Notes under the pieces: model-generated
Told to the model about the DNA's origin: nothing
Seen by the model: the letters and a program-made list of their open reading frames with translations, nothing else
Databases searched by the model: none
Program-made: the position numbers and the translations under genes
Shown: positions 12,870 to 22,500 of the stretch, in pieces
Numbering within the stretch: the first letter of the stretch is position 1
Layout of the letters: each line of letters starts with the position of its first letter
DNA from: Paralvinella palmiformis
Taxonomy: Eukaryota > Annelida > Polychaeta > Terebellida > Alvinellidae
Length of the DNA stretch: 64,000 bases
Assembly (NCBI GenBank): GCA_025642065.1
Contig: JAODUP010000271.1
Location: 443,001 to 507,000, forward strand
Direction of reading: 5' to 3'

Positions 12870-14204
12870 CTGCAGGGTTCATACACATTTTGACATCTCA
12901 GATTCCAGGACTTTCCAATGTCAAATTTTCAATGAATTCATGAACTTTTAACGCACAAAGATACACCCATATTTCGGAAGAAGAGTAACGACTGAATTCT
13001 TGTATGCTTATGATTAAAAATATAGATCTATATGTCCAAATTCCAGGACTTTCAAGGACCTCTACAAATATTCCAGGACTTTCCAGGCCTGGAACCCAAA
13101 TTTTCAAATTCCAGGACTTTCCAGGTTTTCAAGGACCCATGCGAACCTTGTCCTGTCACAAAATTTTAAATAGGTCAAAATTAGCACAGCGATGATAACT
13201 GCACCTGAACTCTGTACCAAATAATTTATCTTTTTGTTACTCACCTGCATAGTTGGTGTCAAAGCTTTGTCCGTCAGGTATAATTTTGTGGAGTAAATCT
13301 TCATTGGTCGCCAGACAGGACACAGCAGCCAAGAGCCAACAATCACCTGAGTGATGACACAGATATCTCTCATCACAATATTACTGATTGGTACCAATAA
13401 TTTAACATGAACAAGGAATTGTTTTTAAATCCAGATGTTAGACAGGTACTCACCCAGTACACCTTGGATAACATCCAGACGACTGGCACCCTCTACAAAC
13501 ATTTGCGGATCACCACAGATATCCTGTATAACAACGTTATTATTATGATTGTCTTATTTAGCAGAATATGAACTAAAACAAAGACATAACAATTCAATTG
13601 TTATTGAAACATCTTATCTTTTAAGCCTGAATGAGCATAACGCAGACTGACACAGCTTACACATTTCCATTTAAGTATGTCTTACCCCAGGCCGGAGCCA
13701 TTCCACTTCACCGCAGGGTGGTCGGCTATCATAATACATTGACTCTTCACAGGCAGGAAAATCTGGGTCTTCCCAGAGACATCCATTCTCCAGACATTCA
13801 TTAACCACCTCCTCAAAGGTTTTTGGCTCTGGGAGACCTGGTCTCCTTGGCACAATGCTGCGATGAGCCGAGCCACGTCCAGTATCTCTAATAGTCGGAC
13901 GTCCAAAGAAATCATCGATCGCATCATTAAATTTTGGTGTCCATCCTTTAAAATATCGCCGGAAAGAAGTCATCATGGAGCCGGCGTCACCTTTAGTGAG
14001 GTATTCTGTGGCCAATGAGGCAGCCGCCTGGATCGCTACGGGAGCTAGTGTCTTGACGATGCTCGATGTTTGAGCTTTTGGCTGGTTGTCGTCTTCGTCC
14101 CGCGACTTCTTTTGGTGTAACCTTAGGTTACTTTTCACATCCGACTGGATGTTTCCAACGACAGTGTTAATGTCGCCTTTAAGTTTGTTAAAACCTTTCC
14201 CAAA
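1..14204 (-). CDS. Calpain-family cysteine protease, 12 coding exons, C-terminus outside the window
   Basis: Joined minus-strand exons: 14204-13686, 13523-13454, 13346-13245, 8497-8347, 7204-7033, 4739-4659, 3931-3831, 3109-3032, 2881-2709, 1664-1504, 1272-1180, 105-1. Every internal border is GT-AG and every phase fits, giving 602 residues. About 125 residues precede the calpain N-terminal motif ([12 protein letters not shown], then EDPDFPA). The protease core carries Cys199 (GDCWLLAA), His356 (GHAYSIT) and Asn384 (RNPWG), so it should be active. Domain III (C2-like) follows, from about residue 436 to the window edge. Calpains are Ca2+-activated cytosolic proteases that make limited cuts in regulatory and cytoskeletal proteins. 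Whether EF-hands follow cannot be seen. The first exon and start codon are unresolved: an in-frame ATG at 14267 would need read-through of what looks like a 3' splice site. Confidence 0.95.
154..606. repeat. (TA)n runs at 154-187 and 573-606
   Basis: Two pure TA dinucleotide tracts in the intron next to the calpain domain III exon. Confidence 0.9.
211..399 (+). mobile_element. tRNA-headed SINE, family A
   Basis: The head has a B-box-like gagttcgaatctcgg, followed by the body catatctgaagggtgtttca, a cattacctttgg block and the tail gtggccgtagaacatcaatc. It is in the antisense orientation to the calpain gene, inside its first visible intron. Confidence 0.8.
1116..1154. repeat. (CA)n microsatellite
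   Basis: CA run with one interruption (aaa), 26 bases left of a calpain exon border at 1180. Confidence 0.9.
1180..1272 (-). CDS. Calpain exon: domain III (residues 537-567)
   Basis: Encodes [19 protein letters not shown], matching the domain III strand that precedes the L-P-P-G-E-Y-type loop. It is 93 bp, phase 0 at both ends, with acceptor TTTTACAG and donor GTCTGT. Confidence 0.9.
1504..1664 (-). CDS. Calpain exon: domain III acidic loop (residues 483-536)
   Basis: Encodes [20 protein letters not shown] and on to LTIGFAIYQ. The run of Asp/Glu is the acidic loop typical of the C2-like domain, thought to take part in Ca2+ and phospholipid response. It is 161 bp with donor GTATAT. Confidence 0.92.
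2709..2881 (-). CDS. Calpain exon: start of domain III (residues 425-483)
   Basis: Encodes [20 protein letters not shown], then [19 protein letters not shown]. The 3' border is chosen by homology: donor GTTGGT at 2708-2703 restores NKST-FWSNPQY across the intron, whereas the nearby GTACCT would break the frame. It is 173 bp, one leftover base at each end. Confidence 0.92.
3032..3109 (-). CDS. Calpain exon: end of protease core (residues 399-425)
   Basis: Encodes [17 protein letters not shown] and then DHDGEFW, the usual acidic loop and DGEFWM block at the end of the calpain protease domain. It is 78 bp with donor GTAACT. Confidence 0.93.
3831..3931 (-). CDS. Calpain exon: catalytic asparagine (residues 366-399)
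   Basis: Encodes [20 protein letters not shown]; Asn384 completes the catalytic triad in RNPWG. It is 101 bp and leaves with two bases. The donor is GTCAGT. Confidence 0.94.
4311..4482. repeat. Mirror-arranged compound microsatellite
   Basis: (AT)n(GT)n at 4311-4368 is followed by 45 bases of ordinary sequence, then (AC)n and (AT)n at 4414-4482, so the two halves are reverse complements and can fold back. Confidence 0.85.
4659..4739 (-). CDS. Calpain exon: catalytic histidine (residues 339-365)
   Basis: Encodes [19 protein letters not shown]; His356 is the catalytic histidine in the GHAYS motif. It is 81 bp, phase 0 at both ends, with acceptor TTTTCAG and donor GTGAGT. Confidence 0.94.
4821..5341. 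mobile_element. Short element with ACTTGTCCC words at both ends
   Basis: The ends read gcaggcaggacaagtgg and, inverted, tggcagggcaggacatt. ACTTGTCC-type words occur at 4849, 4869, 5249, 5283 and 5304, with the complement at 4828. It has no coding capacity and lies in a calpain intron. The layout fits a non-autonomous DNA transposon with subterminal transposase-binding words. Confidence 0.5.
6576..6716 (+). repeat. Minisatellite, 25-26 bp unit
   Basis: Five units beginning gagctaccagta and one partial unit, in a calpain intron. Confidence 0.9.
7033..7204 (-). CDS. Calpain exon: protease core (residues 281-338)
   Basis: Encodes [20 protein letters not shown], then [10 protein letters not shown] and GAMMGCSID. 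The block matches the calpain NGsYExLxGGxTsEAxxDFTGG region. It is 172 bp, ends in phase 0, with donor GTAAGT. Confidence 0.95.
7347..7613. mobile_element. GGAATT-word element
   Basis: A 270-bp block is packed with GGAATT and its complement AATTCC (about 15 in all), bounded by atggggtcaagtcaattcc and, on the other end, gaattcatcccatgt. The near-inverted ends and repeated inner word suggest a short non-autonomous transposon. Confidence 0.45.
7855..8040 (-). mobile_element. tRNA-headed SINE, family A
   Basis: A full-length copy in the calpain intron 7205-8346. The tail gatgattgatgttttatggc, the body caaaggtaatga and the head ttcgaactcagatgg / ctagaccacggagg are all readable. Confidence 0.8.
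8347..8497 (-). CDS. Calpain exon: protease core (residues 231-281)
   Basis: Encodes [20 protein letters not shown] and [14 protein letters not shown], which are among the most conserved calpain core blocks. It is 151 bp, entering after one base and leaving with two. The donor is GTTAGT. Confidence 0.95.
8591..8716 (-). mobile_element. SINE-like copy with a different head, family B
   Basis: The head is tRNA-like (gggtttgaactcgggtcc and actggttaggccagcgg) but differs from family A. The body words (gaagtgaaat, ccttcagacacag) are a worn version of the family A body. Confidence 0.55.
8926..10170 (-). mobile_element. Worn SINE split by a DNA transposon
   Basis: The body and B box lie at 8926-9018 (ctccaaaggtaatgag, gatttgaactctagtgc). 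The tRNA-like 5' head resumes at 10148-10170 (ctaattaggtcataggaaca). Removing 9019-10144 and one TTA restores a continuous head, cgcattactaattagg. Confidence 0.6.
9019..10144. mobile_element. Non-autonomous DNA transposon, 1126 bp, TTA target duplication
   Basis: Terminal inverted repeats (9021-9049 and the complement of 10144-10116) match at 23 of 29 positions and share CTCCATT-TAGTA. TTA flanks both sides (9016-9018, 10145-10147). No transposase is encoded. A 3-bp TTA duplication with inverted ends is the pattern of PIF/Harbinger elements. Internally, TATGAGCTCAGCTGAC (9628-9643) is repeated inverted at 9843-9858. Confidence 0.65.
10189..10370 (-). mobile_element. tRNA-headed SINE, family A
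   Basis: Nearly full copy: gatgttttacggccactt tail, gcgaccttcaaaggtaatga body, and a head with tggtagtgatctgtggtcca. It lies just past the worn SINE that carries the TTA-flanked transposon. Confidence 0.8.
10465..10845 (-). mobile_element. tRNA-like dispersed element, another family
   Basis: The right end reads gcgggatcgaagctgtgatc, then ccttggcggttttagtg and a tRNA-like head ending in accagagctc. The body (ggtcagtgccagagtgtatt; ctcagggatctttagcgtcc) shares nothing with family A. Probably a SINE or SINE-like repeat; the boundaries are approximate. Confidence 0.4.
11755..11970 (+). mobile_element. LINE 3' end: C-terminus of an RTE-like reverse transcriptase ORF
   Basis: Frames read [20 protein letters not shown], then [14 protein letters not shown] (stop), and after a shift [16 protein letters not shown] with a normal stop at 11968-11970. 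The R-G-R-Q---RW-DE and AF---QWTD-G words are typical of the end of RTE-type and related LINE proteins. A tgtatgtatg-rich tail follows. It is dead: stop, frameshift and no upstream part. Confidence 0.7.
12425..12697 (+). mobile_element. LINE ORF2 C-terminal fragment
   Basis: The open frame ends [20 protein letters not shown] then [16 protein letters not shown]. The pattern F(K)-x4-W-x-G-x2-C-x-C-x2-C is the Cys knuckle that ends many LINE ORF2 proteins, here with the first Cys replaced by Tyr. No reverse transcriptase catalytic part is present. It is 90 residues long. Confidence 0.5.
12868..13160. mobile_element. CCAGGACTTTC-word element
   Basis: Ends cctgcagggttcatacac and, inverted, caggacaaggttcgcatg are alike. 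Inside, attccaggactttc recurs at about 12902, 13040, 13071 and 13109. It is short, non-coding, and sits in the largest calpain intron. Confidence 0.5.
13245..13346 (-). CDS. Calpain exon: catalytic cysteine (residues 197-231)
   Basis: Encodes [20 protein letters not shown] and on to DTNYAG; the nucleophile is Cys199. It is 102 bp, phase 1 to phase 1, with acceptor CTCAG and donor GTGAGT. Confidence 0.95.
13454..13523 (-). CDS. Calpain exon: start of protease core (residues 174-196)
   Basis: Encodes [20 protein letters not shown] and runs into the Gly that begins the catalytic GDCW motif. It is 70 bp, entering in phase 0 and leaving with one base. The donor is GTGAGT. Confidence 0.93.
13686..14204 (-). 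CDS. Calpain exon: N-terminal extension and anchor motif (residues 1-173)
   Basis: The donor cttac/13686 reads GTAAGA on the minus strand. The 5' border at 14204 is set by a pyrimidine-rich ccttttcag just upstream. The exon begins [11 protein letters not shown], followed by a Lys/Asp-rich stretch, then an Ala-rich amphipathic segment ([16 protein letters not shown], about 54-69). The canonical calpain start of the protease domain follows ([12 protein letters not shown], residues 130-141; LWEDPDFPA, 143-151). The open frame continues upstream to 14390 with ATGs at 14390 and 14267, but that part is AT-rich and intron-like. I therefore end the exon at 14204 and expect an upstream exon. Confidence 0.85.
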
Positions 14205-15644
14205 CTGAAAAGGCCACACGCAGAACAAAATTACTAAAATTGCTCTATTACTGTAAGGAATCATGTTTAACTTTAAGATGCTTTTGTGGTAATTATTAAT
14301 AATATCTATAGAAAAAGACAAAAAATTTAGTAAAAAGTACAGTTCATGCCTATTTAAAAGATTATAAAGCAATGTCAAATATGTAAACAAACAATTCAGT
14401 TAGTTTTATGTGTGTGTGTGGGTGTCTGTGTGTGTGCATGCATGTGTGTATTGATAGGTCATGCACAATCATTAATCAGTGAAATTACAATAATAGTCAT
14501 CTTTAAAATTTTGAATGATCATGAATTTTTATTGCTACCATACATCCATCTGCTTCTTAAAAATAATAATATAAACAATATGTGATTACGAAGACAATAA
14601 ATAGAAAATATTTATATATTTTGTGACTGTTCAGACAGTACAAAGTCCATCTATAATTTGGAAGACACGTTTTTTATGAAACAATAGAATACTGTATGAT
14701 ATTGCCAAATGAGAAGGAAATATCACGGAGTATAAGCTCTCTTGGATGTAACACTTGCAAAGATGACAGGATACAAACTAGACATAAATATACACGAATA
14801 ACATACAAGGCATGAAATATTAACATCTGATTGGTTAACATGGCAAAGCATGCACAGACAGGTTAAATATAGGTGACAGAAGAACATGCACTATTTACTA
14901 GGCTGTGCCCAATAAGTGACAGCCTTGGATCAATCCCCAAACTATAAAAAAAAGTATGCACTATTTACTGAAATTTAGTATTTACTGAAATCTAGTTCAA
15001 TGATATTTAATTATATAATTTCAAGCCAAAAACATCAATGAATCCAGCAGAAAAAAGTTATCTACAAATGACAATAAATAAAACTACAAAGTGGTAAAAT
15101 AAAGAAGAAAAATTGGTGTCTAGAAGGTCTACTTGGATCATATTTAGGGAATACTACCTCTATACACTAAATTTACTCAACAAACAACTTTAAGATAAGC
15201 TTGCAATTGACTTTTGACATTTAGTTTTTGGAAAACACTTCACATCAAAGCCTTCCCCACTCCCGTGACATGAACAAGCTATTAGTGTGCATCAGGCAGC
15301 ATATCGGGAAAAGGCCTCCCTTTCACCCAGAGGTGCTCTTATGTAAAGAGGAGAAAATAAACAACATGATGCACTTAAAGCATAGAGTTGCCAGTGGAGT
15401 ATACTCTTCACTGTACGTGCAAGCATACTTACAGACTTGAACATGATGAAGGCTTATCTACATGAGCAGCCAATCATATCAAATTAATCACAGACAACAT
15501 TCAATTGAACAACTACAGACCTATAGATGAGGCCTGTTTCTAAGTTTTAGTACGATCATTAAAGTTATCTACACAGAGCATGAAAATATTAAGAGCAACA
15601 AAGTAAACTATTTCATTAAAATGTTACTGATATAATTCTAATTA

Positions 15645-15649
<5 letters not shown>

Positions 15650-15680
<31 letters not shown>

Positions 15681-15695
15681 CTACAGTATTATTTA

Positions 15696-15731
<36 letters not shown>

Positions 15732-15750
15732 AACATAATACTGTAGATTT
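15650..15750. repeat. Inverted repeat around (TA)n
   Basis: aaatctacagtattat (15677-15692) is exactly complementary to 15735-15750. A TA run lies between the arms and another lies outside at 15650-15676. Confidence 0.8.
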
Positions 15751-17059
15751 CTTATGATACTAATACTATATAGTCTAAATTTATATATGAAGAACATTTA
15801 TATATTCATATCAAGTAGAAAGCATAAATTCCAGTTATTAGTCACTGGGAATATGATAAACTTCTTTAATAAACTAACTTCCACATGACAAAAATATAAA
15901 TGGTGTTAGCATGTTAAGCGTGTACACAACTGTTAATTGTGTGTGTGTGTGTGTGTGTGTGCACGCATATGAGAACTGTGTATCGAATAGGTAATTAAGG
16001 TACTGAACAATTCATGTTTATCGTGGATACCTATGCTTTAGACACAATTGATCAACTACCCTTTTGTTAATAATTGCAACCATCCAAAAGAAACACTTAA
16101 TGATAGCATGAATATGTGTCTGGAAATATAGTTATATAATTATAAACAATATTATTAACTTAAGACGAATAATTGTTTATCTTCATACATACTAGCAGAT
16201 GGTATACATAGGTATATAAAGGTCAAGGATATTCCTGTAGTTCTGACCTAGTTTGACATTAATCTGAAAGGTCTGATTGGTTACAATATTAAAATTTTAC
16301 TTCTAACCTAATCTGATATTATAATTCTGACAAGTCTGCCTGAGTTATAATACATTTAACAAATCCCAGTTAAAATATCAGTTTTACATTTTTAGAGGGA
16401 TACTCGATCTGTTGAGAATTTGGTTGAACAGAATCCAGCCTTTTAAGTTTTATATTGAATGTTGGCAATTCCAACAGAGACAGGTAACACTGGGAAATAA
16501 TCCTACAGGGAGGAAGGCTATTGAATATTTCATAACTTAGTTTTGATCAGGGATTGTGTACACAGGAGATTGAGATATCCATTGATTACATGTTGGAAAT
16601 AGAATGAACAAACGAGATGTATCACTGAAATAATAGAATTTGACCTACAATGTCTAGTTTATCACATTATGGTGTACCTGGTTTATTGTTAAAATGGCGC
16701 AGAGGATTACAATCATGCTTATTTATAATAATTAATTAAAGAAAATAATTTGGTTGTGTTTTGTATACATCTAAAAAAGCCAATTATAAAGTCTACTGGG
16801 ATCAATCTTTTTTTAAACATCTTGCACAAGTTTACAATCATTGCAAAATTTATGTACTAGCATCACTTTAATCCTTTTATAAAACAAATTTCCCCAATGA
16901 TCAAATCAGGAAATCATAATTTAATTTGAACACCGTTCTGTTCATTCAATATTATAACATTTTGGTGTTTGTTTTTTTTTTTTATACAAGCAATAGCCCG
17001 TAAGTATAGGTGTTATTTCGAATCTAAAAATATGAGTACAAGTTTCCTTTGTGAATTGT

Positions 17060-17061
17060 AA

Positions 17062-17101
<40 letters not shown>

Positions 17102-17550
17102 TGTGTGTGTTTCTCACCCCCCCCCCCTGAAAACCTTGAACCAGATAAATACACGGATGTTGACGATGTGTCTATTTAACTATTTCAAGGTTCAATCATA
17201 ATCAGTGAGATCCATTAACTTAAACATCACGGAACTTGTACCTATACCTTCAGGTACGACACACACACACACACACACACACGTATCTGCACTCATACAT
17301 AATATATATGTATCCACACACCCACACACACACACACACACACGTGTACATTCGCTTCATACATATAAGTACGACACACACAGACACATACGTATCTTCA
17401 CTCCGACTTTATATATATATATATGTATATCTACACACACACACACATACATATGGGTACACAGTTACTACTACTTACTGCTATACACACAGACAGACAT
17501 ACCTTCATTCACACATGTAGGTACACAGTTACTAACACACACACACACAC
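17060..17550. repeat. Compound microsatellite cluster (CT)n(GT)n and (CA)n
   Basis: (CT)n(GT)n at 17060-17110 is followed by at least four CA-rich blocks to 17550. Open frames here give only HTHTHT-type peptides and are not genes. Confidence 0.9.
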
Positions 17551-18721
17551 TCACTTGTTATGAAGCATCTTAAAACAATGCCTAGACATAAATATGTCTT
17601 GTAAACAAGTTAGGACTGGGATTTTTGCCCTCGGGGCGTCATCATAAACCATTTTGGCTGAGAGTTTTTGGCTCTTTTCTAAGGAATATTTAAAAGAAAA
17701 CAAATAATTGTATATTCCCTTCAATGGAGACTTGTCATTTGAGATATACGTAAAGTCGGATATGTTATTAACATTAAATCTATTCTTAGCCACATAACAG
17801 CTCGGATACTGCTGCTTCCGTTCTATAGTCTGAAAATGGTCATTCCCCATTACTGGAATACAGCAAAATGTTAAGACCTGAGAAACCTCCCGTGGGTCGA
17901 CATCAGGTGGTTAAGACAGTTGATTATATTGTCTATTATCAGAGATGGACAATTAGGACCATCCGTGAATCGTCTCGCTCAGTCTGATACTTTATTCAAC
18001 ATCTGTTTATCATTATTATAATTTATTATTGCTAATATTATTACCATGGAAACTGCAATAAAACTTGATATTATATGTGTGTGTGCGTGTGTGTGTGTGT
18101 GAAATTTCTGCTTAGAGCCTTTTTTTCGACTGACAAAAATGCAGATCAACAAGTTTTGCTAAACAATATTAATAACTAAGGGGTCAGCTACAGTGAGTAT
18201 TAGTTTATTTTTGGTGCTGATCTTAATTAAGGATATGAAATAACGCAATGGGAGGATTTAAAAGGACAACACACACACATACGGAGAAAGGGGGGGGGGA
18301 AACCTTGGGACTGGATACAGCAAAGCGATTGTCTGGTATACAACCTGGTACAAACTGTGTTATATAAACGCCCATGACTAACAGTATCTAGGGAAAGTTG
18401 ACCATTTGGGAAAAGATGTAGATCTAAATAAGTAGTTCGGTGGGAACGGTAGATTTGTGTCTGATCCATCTTGATCTGGTTTAATTATGATCTCACACTT
18501 AACTATATAATATATTCAACTCGGCTCGTATAATACGGCAACATCATGTCAGAAAATCTTATATCTGTTATAATAAACAAAACTCTGATCGTAATAAGAT
18601 TAGATTAGATTTAATGTTATTTACTCTAGTTTAACAAGTTGTCTGTTACAACAGATTTGTGACATTTAGTCAACAAACATAGAACTGAAATACTGGTTCC
18701 CATATTACTGGATGAATTACC

Positions 18722-18757
<36 letters not shown>

Positions 18758-18898
18758 CTTTCTTAGTTGGTGTCTTTATATACACTTTAGCAAGGTCAAG
18801 CATGCAGATACTTAAATACGTTTAGATACATTTAAATGCAGCAACAACATATATTTTATTAAGGCATGGCACTCGGAGGTTAGGGCTGTTGTACATGG

Positions 18899-19054
18899 GG
18901 GCGCCTCCGTGGTCTAATTGGTAGCTCGTGGTCTAATTGGTGGCCAGTTTGATCACAGATCACTACCACCTGAGTTCGAATCTTGGCGTAGACATATCTG
19001 AAGGGTGTTTCATCTTTGACTTCGCTTCATTACCTTTTGGAGGTCGCTCGGCCC
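18899..19054 (+). mobile_element. SINE family A with a duplicated head
   Basis: The head word tggtctaattggt occurs twice in tandem before the B box gagttcgaatcttgg. The body ends at gctcggccca and the usual tail is missing. Confidence 0.75.
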
Positions 19055-20454
19055 AAAATAAATATAACACAGTCAATAAAAAAAACTGGCTTCGTTCGTT
19101 CCACACTAGCGGGTAATATTTATCATTAAATAACCCAACTCAGGATTCCTTTGGCCGGAAGCGTCGCCATTAATCATTCAGTCACGTGGTTCTGGCCATA
19201 ATCCGCCGAGTTCATGCTAGTTTGTCTTCGATCCACTATAATTGAGTCAGATTTCATAATAATGATCCGGTAGCTATGACGTTGGCACGGATTCTAGGAA
19301 GAATTATATGTAAGATGTAGCCAATATTTGAAGGGAATTTATAGATGTTGAAGTGTAAAGTATATAAACAGACCTTATTCCCGAAGGAATGCTATTCCCT
19401 GATGGTGTCATCAACAAGACCGTGATGGGGGTTGGCGTTGAGAGGTGTCTGTATAGTTTATTGCCGTTTTAACACAATATAAACACTTCTTGATAGATGA
19501 GGGTTGTTCTGTTAATATAACCAGGATAACTGATTTATGGGCAAGTTATAAATGCCAAGTTATGATAAAAACAAACAAAAAATATTACGTGTAAATTACC
19601 TCACTAACTGGTCAGACGCTCAGTGACTCGCTGATGTACTGACTCACTGAGCTATATATCTACTGACTAATATTAACCTTATTAGTAACACCCAAGACAG
19701 ACCAGTCAACTAATTAACTAATTGATTCACTCAACTTCACGTGATCTTTAGTAACAAGTTGTTATCGTTTTCACGTTTTCGGGTGAGTCTATTACATACA
19801 TCCGAACTGGTGAATTTTTCTGTCAGAAATGAGAGAAACATGTTGTTTCTGATCCACTTTCCTGATTCAAAACACCAAATCTCTCTCTCTCAGTCAGAAG
19901 TGAAGAGATAATTCGTTTCTTACTAACAAACATCGCTGTTCGGGATTCAATCCCATGATTAATCATTCAGATGTTGTAGTCACGATTCGTACCTATCTGT
20001 GCCAGTGCCTTTTCACCTACTACCAACACACACACACACACACAGCGGGAGAAGTCATCGCGTGCGTATGAACACAAGTTAATGTGCTATATTAGTATTA
20101 TATAGCTAAAGATGTGTCCAGATTTATCTTGTGTGTGTAAAAAGTGTAGAGTGGTTCAATAACCGTGCAAACGATAATATCAAGTGTTTGCATATAAAAA
20201 AGGATGTTAATATTTGTTGAAGAGCTTTTCTTTAAGTATATTATATTTTCCGGAACTAATTGCTTATCACTCTATAAAACACCTCCGGATCCCTGAAGTC
20301 CTCTGAGCTGTTAAACAACAACAACAGTATTTTGAAGAACAAAAGGTCAAGACCCTTTACTTATGGTAGACCTTTATGATGATGTTAATAGAAGATTAAT
20401 TGATGATAAACGGTCTCTTTAAAGACAGTTTTATATATCCGTTATGATTCTACT

Positions 20455-20656
20455 GGTGTGTGTGTGTGTGTGTGTGTGTGTGCGGCGTGTATGTGTGTGT
20501 GTGTGTGTGTGTGGTGGTGGAGTCGGGTTCATTAATAATCTTATCTTAACTGTTTCTAGCCTCATTAGCTATCGCCACAATTTATATATAAGTGACGTTT
20601 TGACAGATTACTGCTTATCATAAACTACGGATAATGATGAGATAGCCCCAGAGATA

Positions 20657-20688
<32 letters not shown>

Positions 20689-21038
20689 TGTGTGTGAGGG
20701 GGAGAGATTCCCTGTGTTGATGTTGATTTGAAGGTCCGGGAAAGCCAACCTTTACCAATCCCCCTCCCAAATATATAATTAGACGAACAAATTTGACCTC
20801 GCCGGGCCTTCCTAACGCGAGACCCCCCCCCCGGTTCCCGTACCCAAAGGACTGGATATATATATATACTTCTACCTATAGATGTGTGTGTGTGTGTGTG
20901 TGTGTGTTACAAGTACGAATGTATATGTATAATATGTATACAGCTGTAGGCAGAAGTGTTTGTGACATTATAGAATGCCAGTGAATCGTTACGGAACGAA
21001 AATAACTTGAAGAGTAAATGACTGACTGACAAATTGTA

Positions 21039-21089
<51 letters not shown>

Positions 21090-21118
21090 CATTATATATA
21101 TATATATATATATATATA
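20455..21118. repeat. GT/CA/TA microsatellite cluster
   Basis: GT runs at 20457-20512, 20656-20698 and 20883-20907, a CA run at 21041-21068, then TA runs to 21118. Confidence 0.9.
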
Positions 21119-22138
21119 ATAAACCCAGGCTCTATTATATTATACAATATAATCACACAGGTTAAAGTACCTGTGTGGCGGGTGTCTTCTAAGTACAGAG
21201 CTGTGTTAATAATTTAAATTAATATATTTTCTCACGGACATTCCCCCCCCCTCTCCCGGCCAGTAAAGACAACAACTAATTTATTTGTACTCGATTTATT
21301 TACGAGACATGAAAGTTGGCATCCATTAATATTTTTTTGCCGAACGAGAACAATTTCTACCGCCTTGTTGTTAAAAACAATCGACCATATATGGTGTGTG
21401 ACGGAGGGGGTGTTGGGTGTGGGTGTGTGTGTGTTGTTTGTGTCGGGGGGGGGATGAGCATGTTGAATATTTCATAAATAACAAGATTACTTCATGTGCT
21501 GTAGGGTTGATTAACTTAAAAGTATATGTCTACGTTAAGTGCACATCAGTCTGTCTGGCCTCCCTGCCTGCCTGCCTGTCTATCTATCTGTCTGTCTTCT
21601 GTCTGTCTTATCTATCTATCTATCTGTCTGTCTGTCTGTCTGTATGTCTCGTATGTATACAGTTTTACGAGTATTTTCCGATGTTAGACTGACGGGATTG
21701 TAAACTGGCAGTTTTTACTAAACAACATCGAGTAATTGATGCAGGTTAGTTAGGTCAAACAACACGAGATAAATACAGGCCTGTATGTATTTATAATGTA
21801 TTTGGCGTTCACTCCAGATACACACGCACGATACATCAAATACACTTACCGATTCGTTGCTTAGCTACCGATAATGTGTCTGAGCATTGGGTGAAGGTCC
21901 TGGAAATAGTATTTATAAAATATGTATTAGAATATAGACCATTCTAGATTTAAGGAATGTGTGTGTTTGTTTGTGTGTGTGTAAAGAATGCCAGCGTGTG
22001 GGCGGCGTATGAATGGGTGAGCATTTATAGGGTTGTTTTAGAGCGGGTCAGTACGTATAGGTGGGTGGGTGGGTGGAATTTGTGTTGGGCTCCATAATAT
22101 GTCTAAATGGAGATATATATGCATGTGCCTATGTGAGT

Positions 22139-22180
22139 AGGTTTTTACAGCCACTTTTGTGCACAAGGCAAGATAAATAA
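22139..22180 (-). mobile_element. SINE family A tail fragment
   Basis: Only the 3' words remain (ttttacagccacttttgtgc acaagg). Confidence 0.45.
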
Positions 22181-22500
22181 ATTAAACATGCACGTGTATG
22201 TAATATCGTTTTCATTCAAATACATCAATGTGTACTCCTCTTTAATTTAGTAACACCCTGTAATTAATTTCAGCAATCTGTTACCATAATAATATGACCA
22301 CCGATACCTAACTCAACGATTGCAGCTATAAATAAACGGTACTATTGGGTACAAGTGTACTGTTAATGATAATTATCCGATAATTGAATCCTCAGACTAA
22401 CATTCCATCCCCAAGTTCCATTTCTACCTGTCGGCTACCTGAAATTTCCGAAAATCATTTTTTATCATTCACGCAGCATCTTTCTGTGCCACATCTTACC

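Larger units (their letters stand above)
8498..13244 (-). other. Large calpain intron (4.7 kb) loaded with mobile elements
   Basis: The longest intron between supported exons joins NYAG to [10 protein letters not shown]. It holds a SINE-like copy (8591-8716), a SINE split by a DNA transposon (8926-10170), a second SINE (10189-10370), a tRNA-like repeat (10465-10845), a LINE 3' end (11755-11970), another LINE fragment (12425-12697), a TA run and a CCAGGACTTTC-word element (12868-13160). I see no coding exon in it. Confidence 0.85.
14205..22500. other. Non-coding stretch upstream of the calpain exons
   Basis: Contains AT-rich sequence, microsatellites (15650-15750, 15940-15961, 17060-17550, 18727-18756, 20455-21118), one SINE (18899-19054) and a SINE fragment. 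I see no exon with recognisable coding content. It may be the first calpain intron. Confidence 0.6.

Noticed and set aside
13682..13927. Second open frame over the calpain N-terminal exon
   Set aside because: Shadow frame; the other frame carries the calpain motif and fits the splice phases.
14205..14390. Extension of the calpain first visible exon to an ATG at 14390 or 14267
   Set aside because: The sequence is AT-rich and ends in a typical pyrimidine tract plus CAG at 14205, so it is more likely intron. An ATG start at 14267 giving a hydrophobic leader would also be odd for a cytosolic protease.
17205..17573. Open frames of 94-122 codons on the plus strand
   Set aside because: They translate CA microsatellites (HTHTHT) and have no other content.
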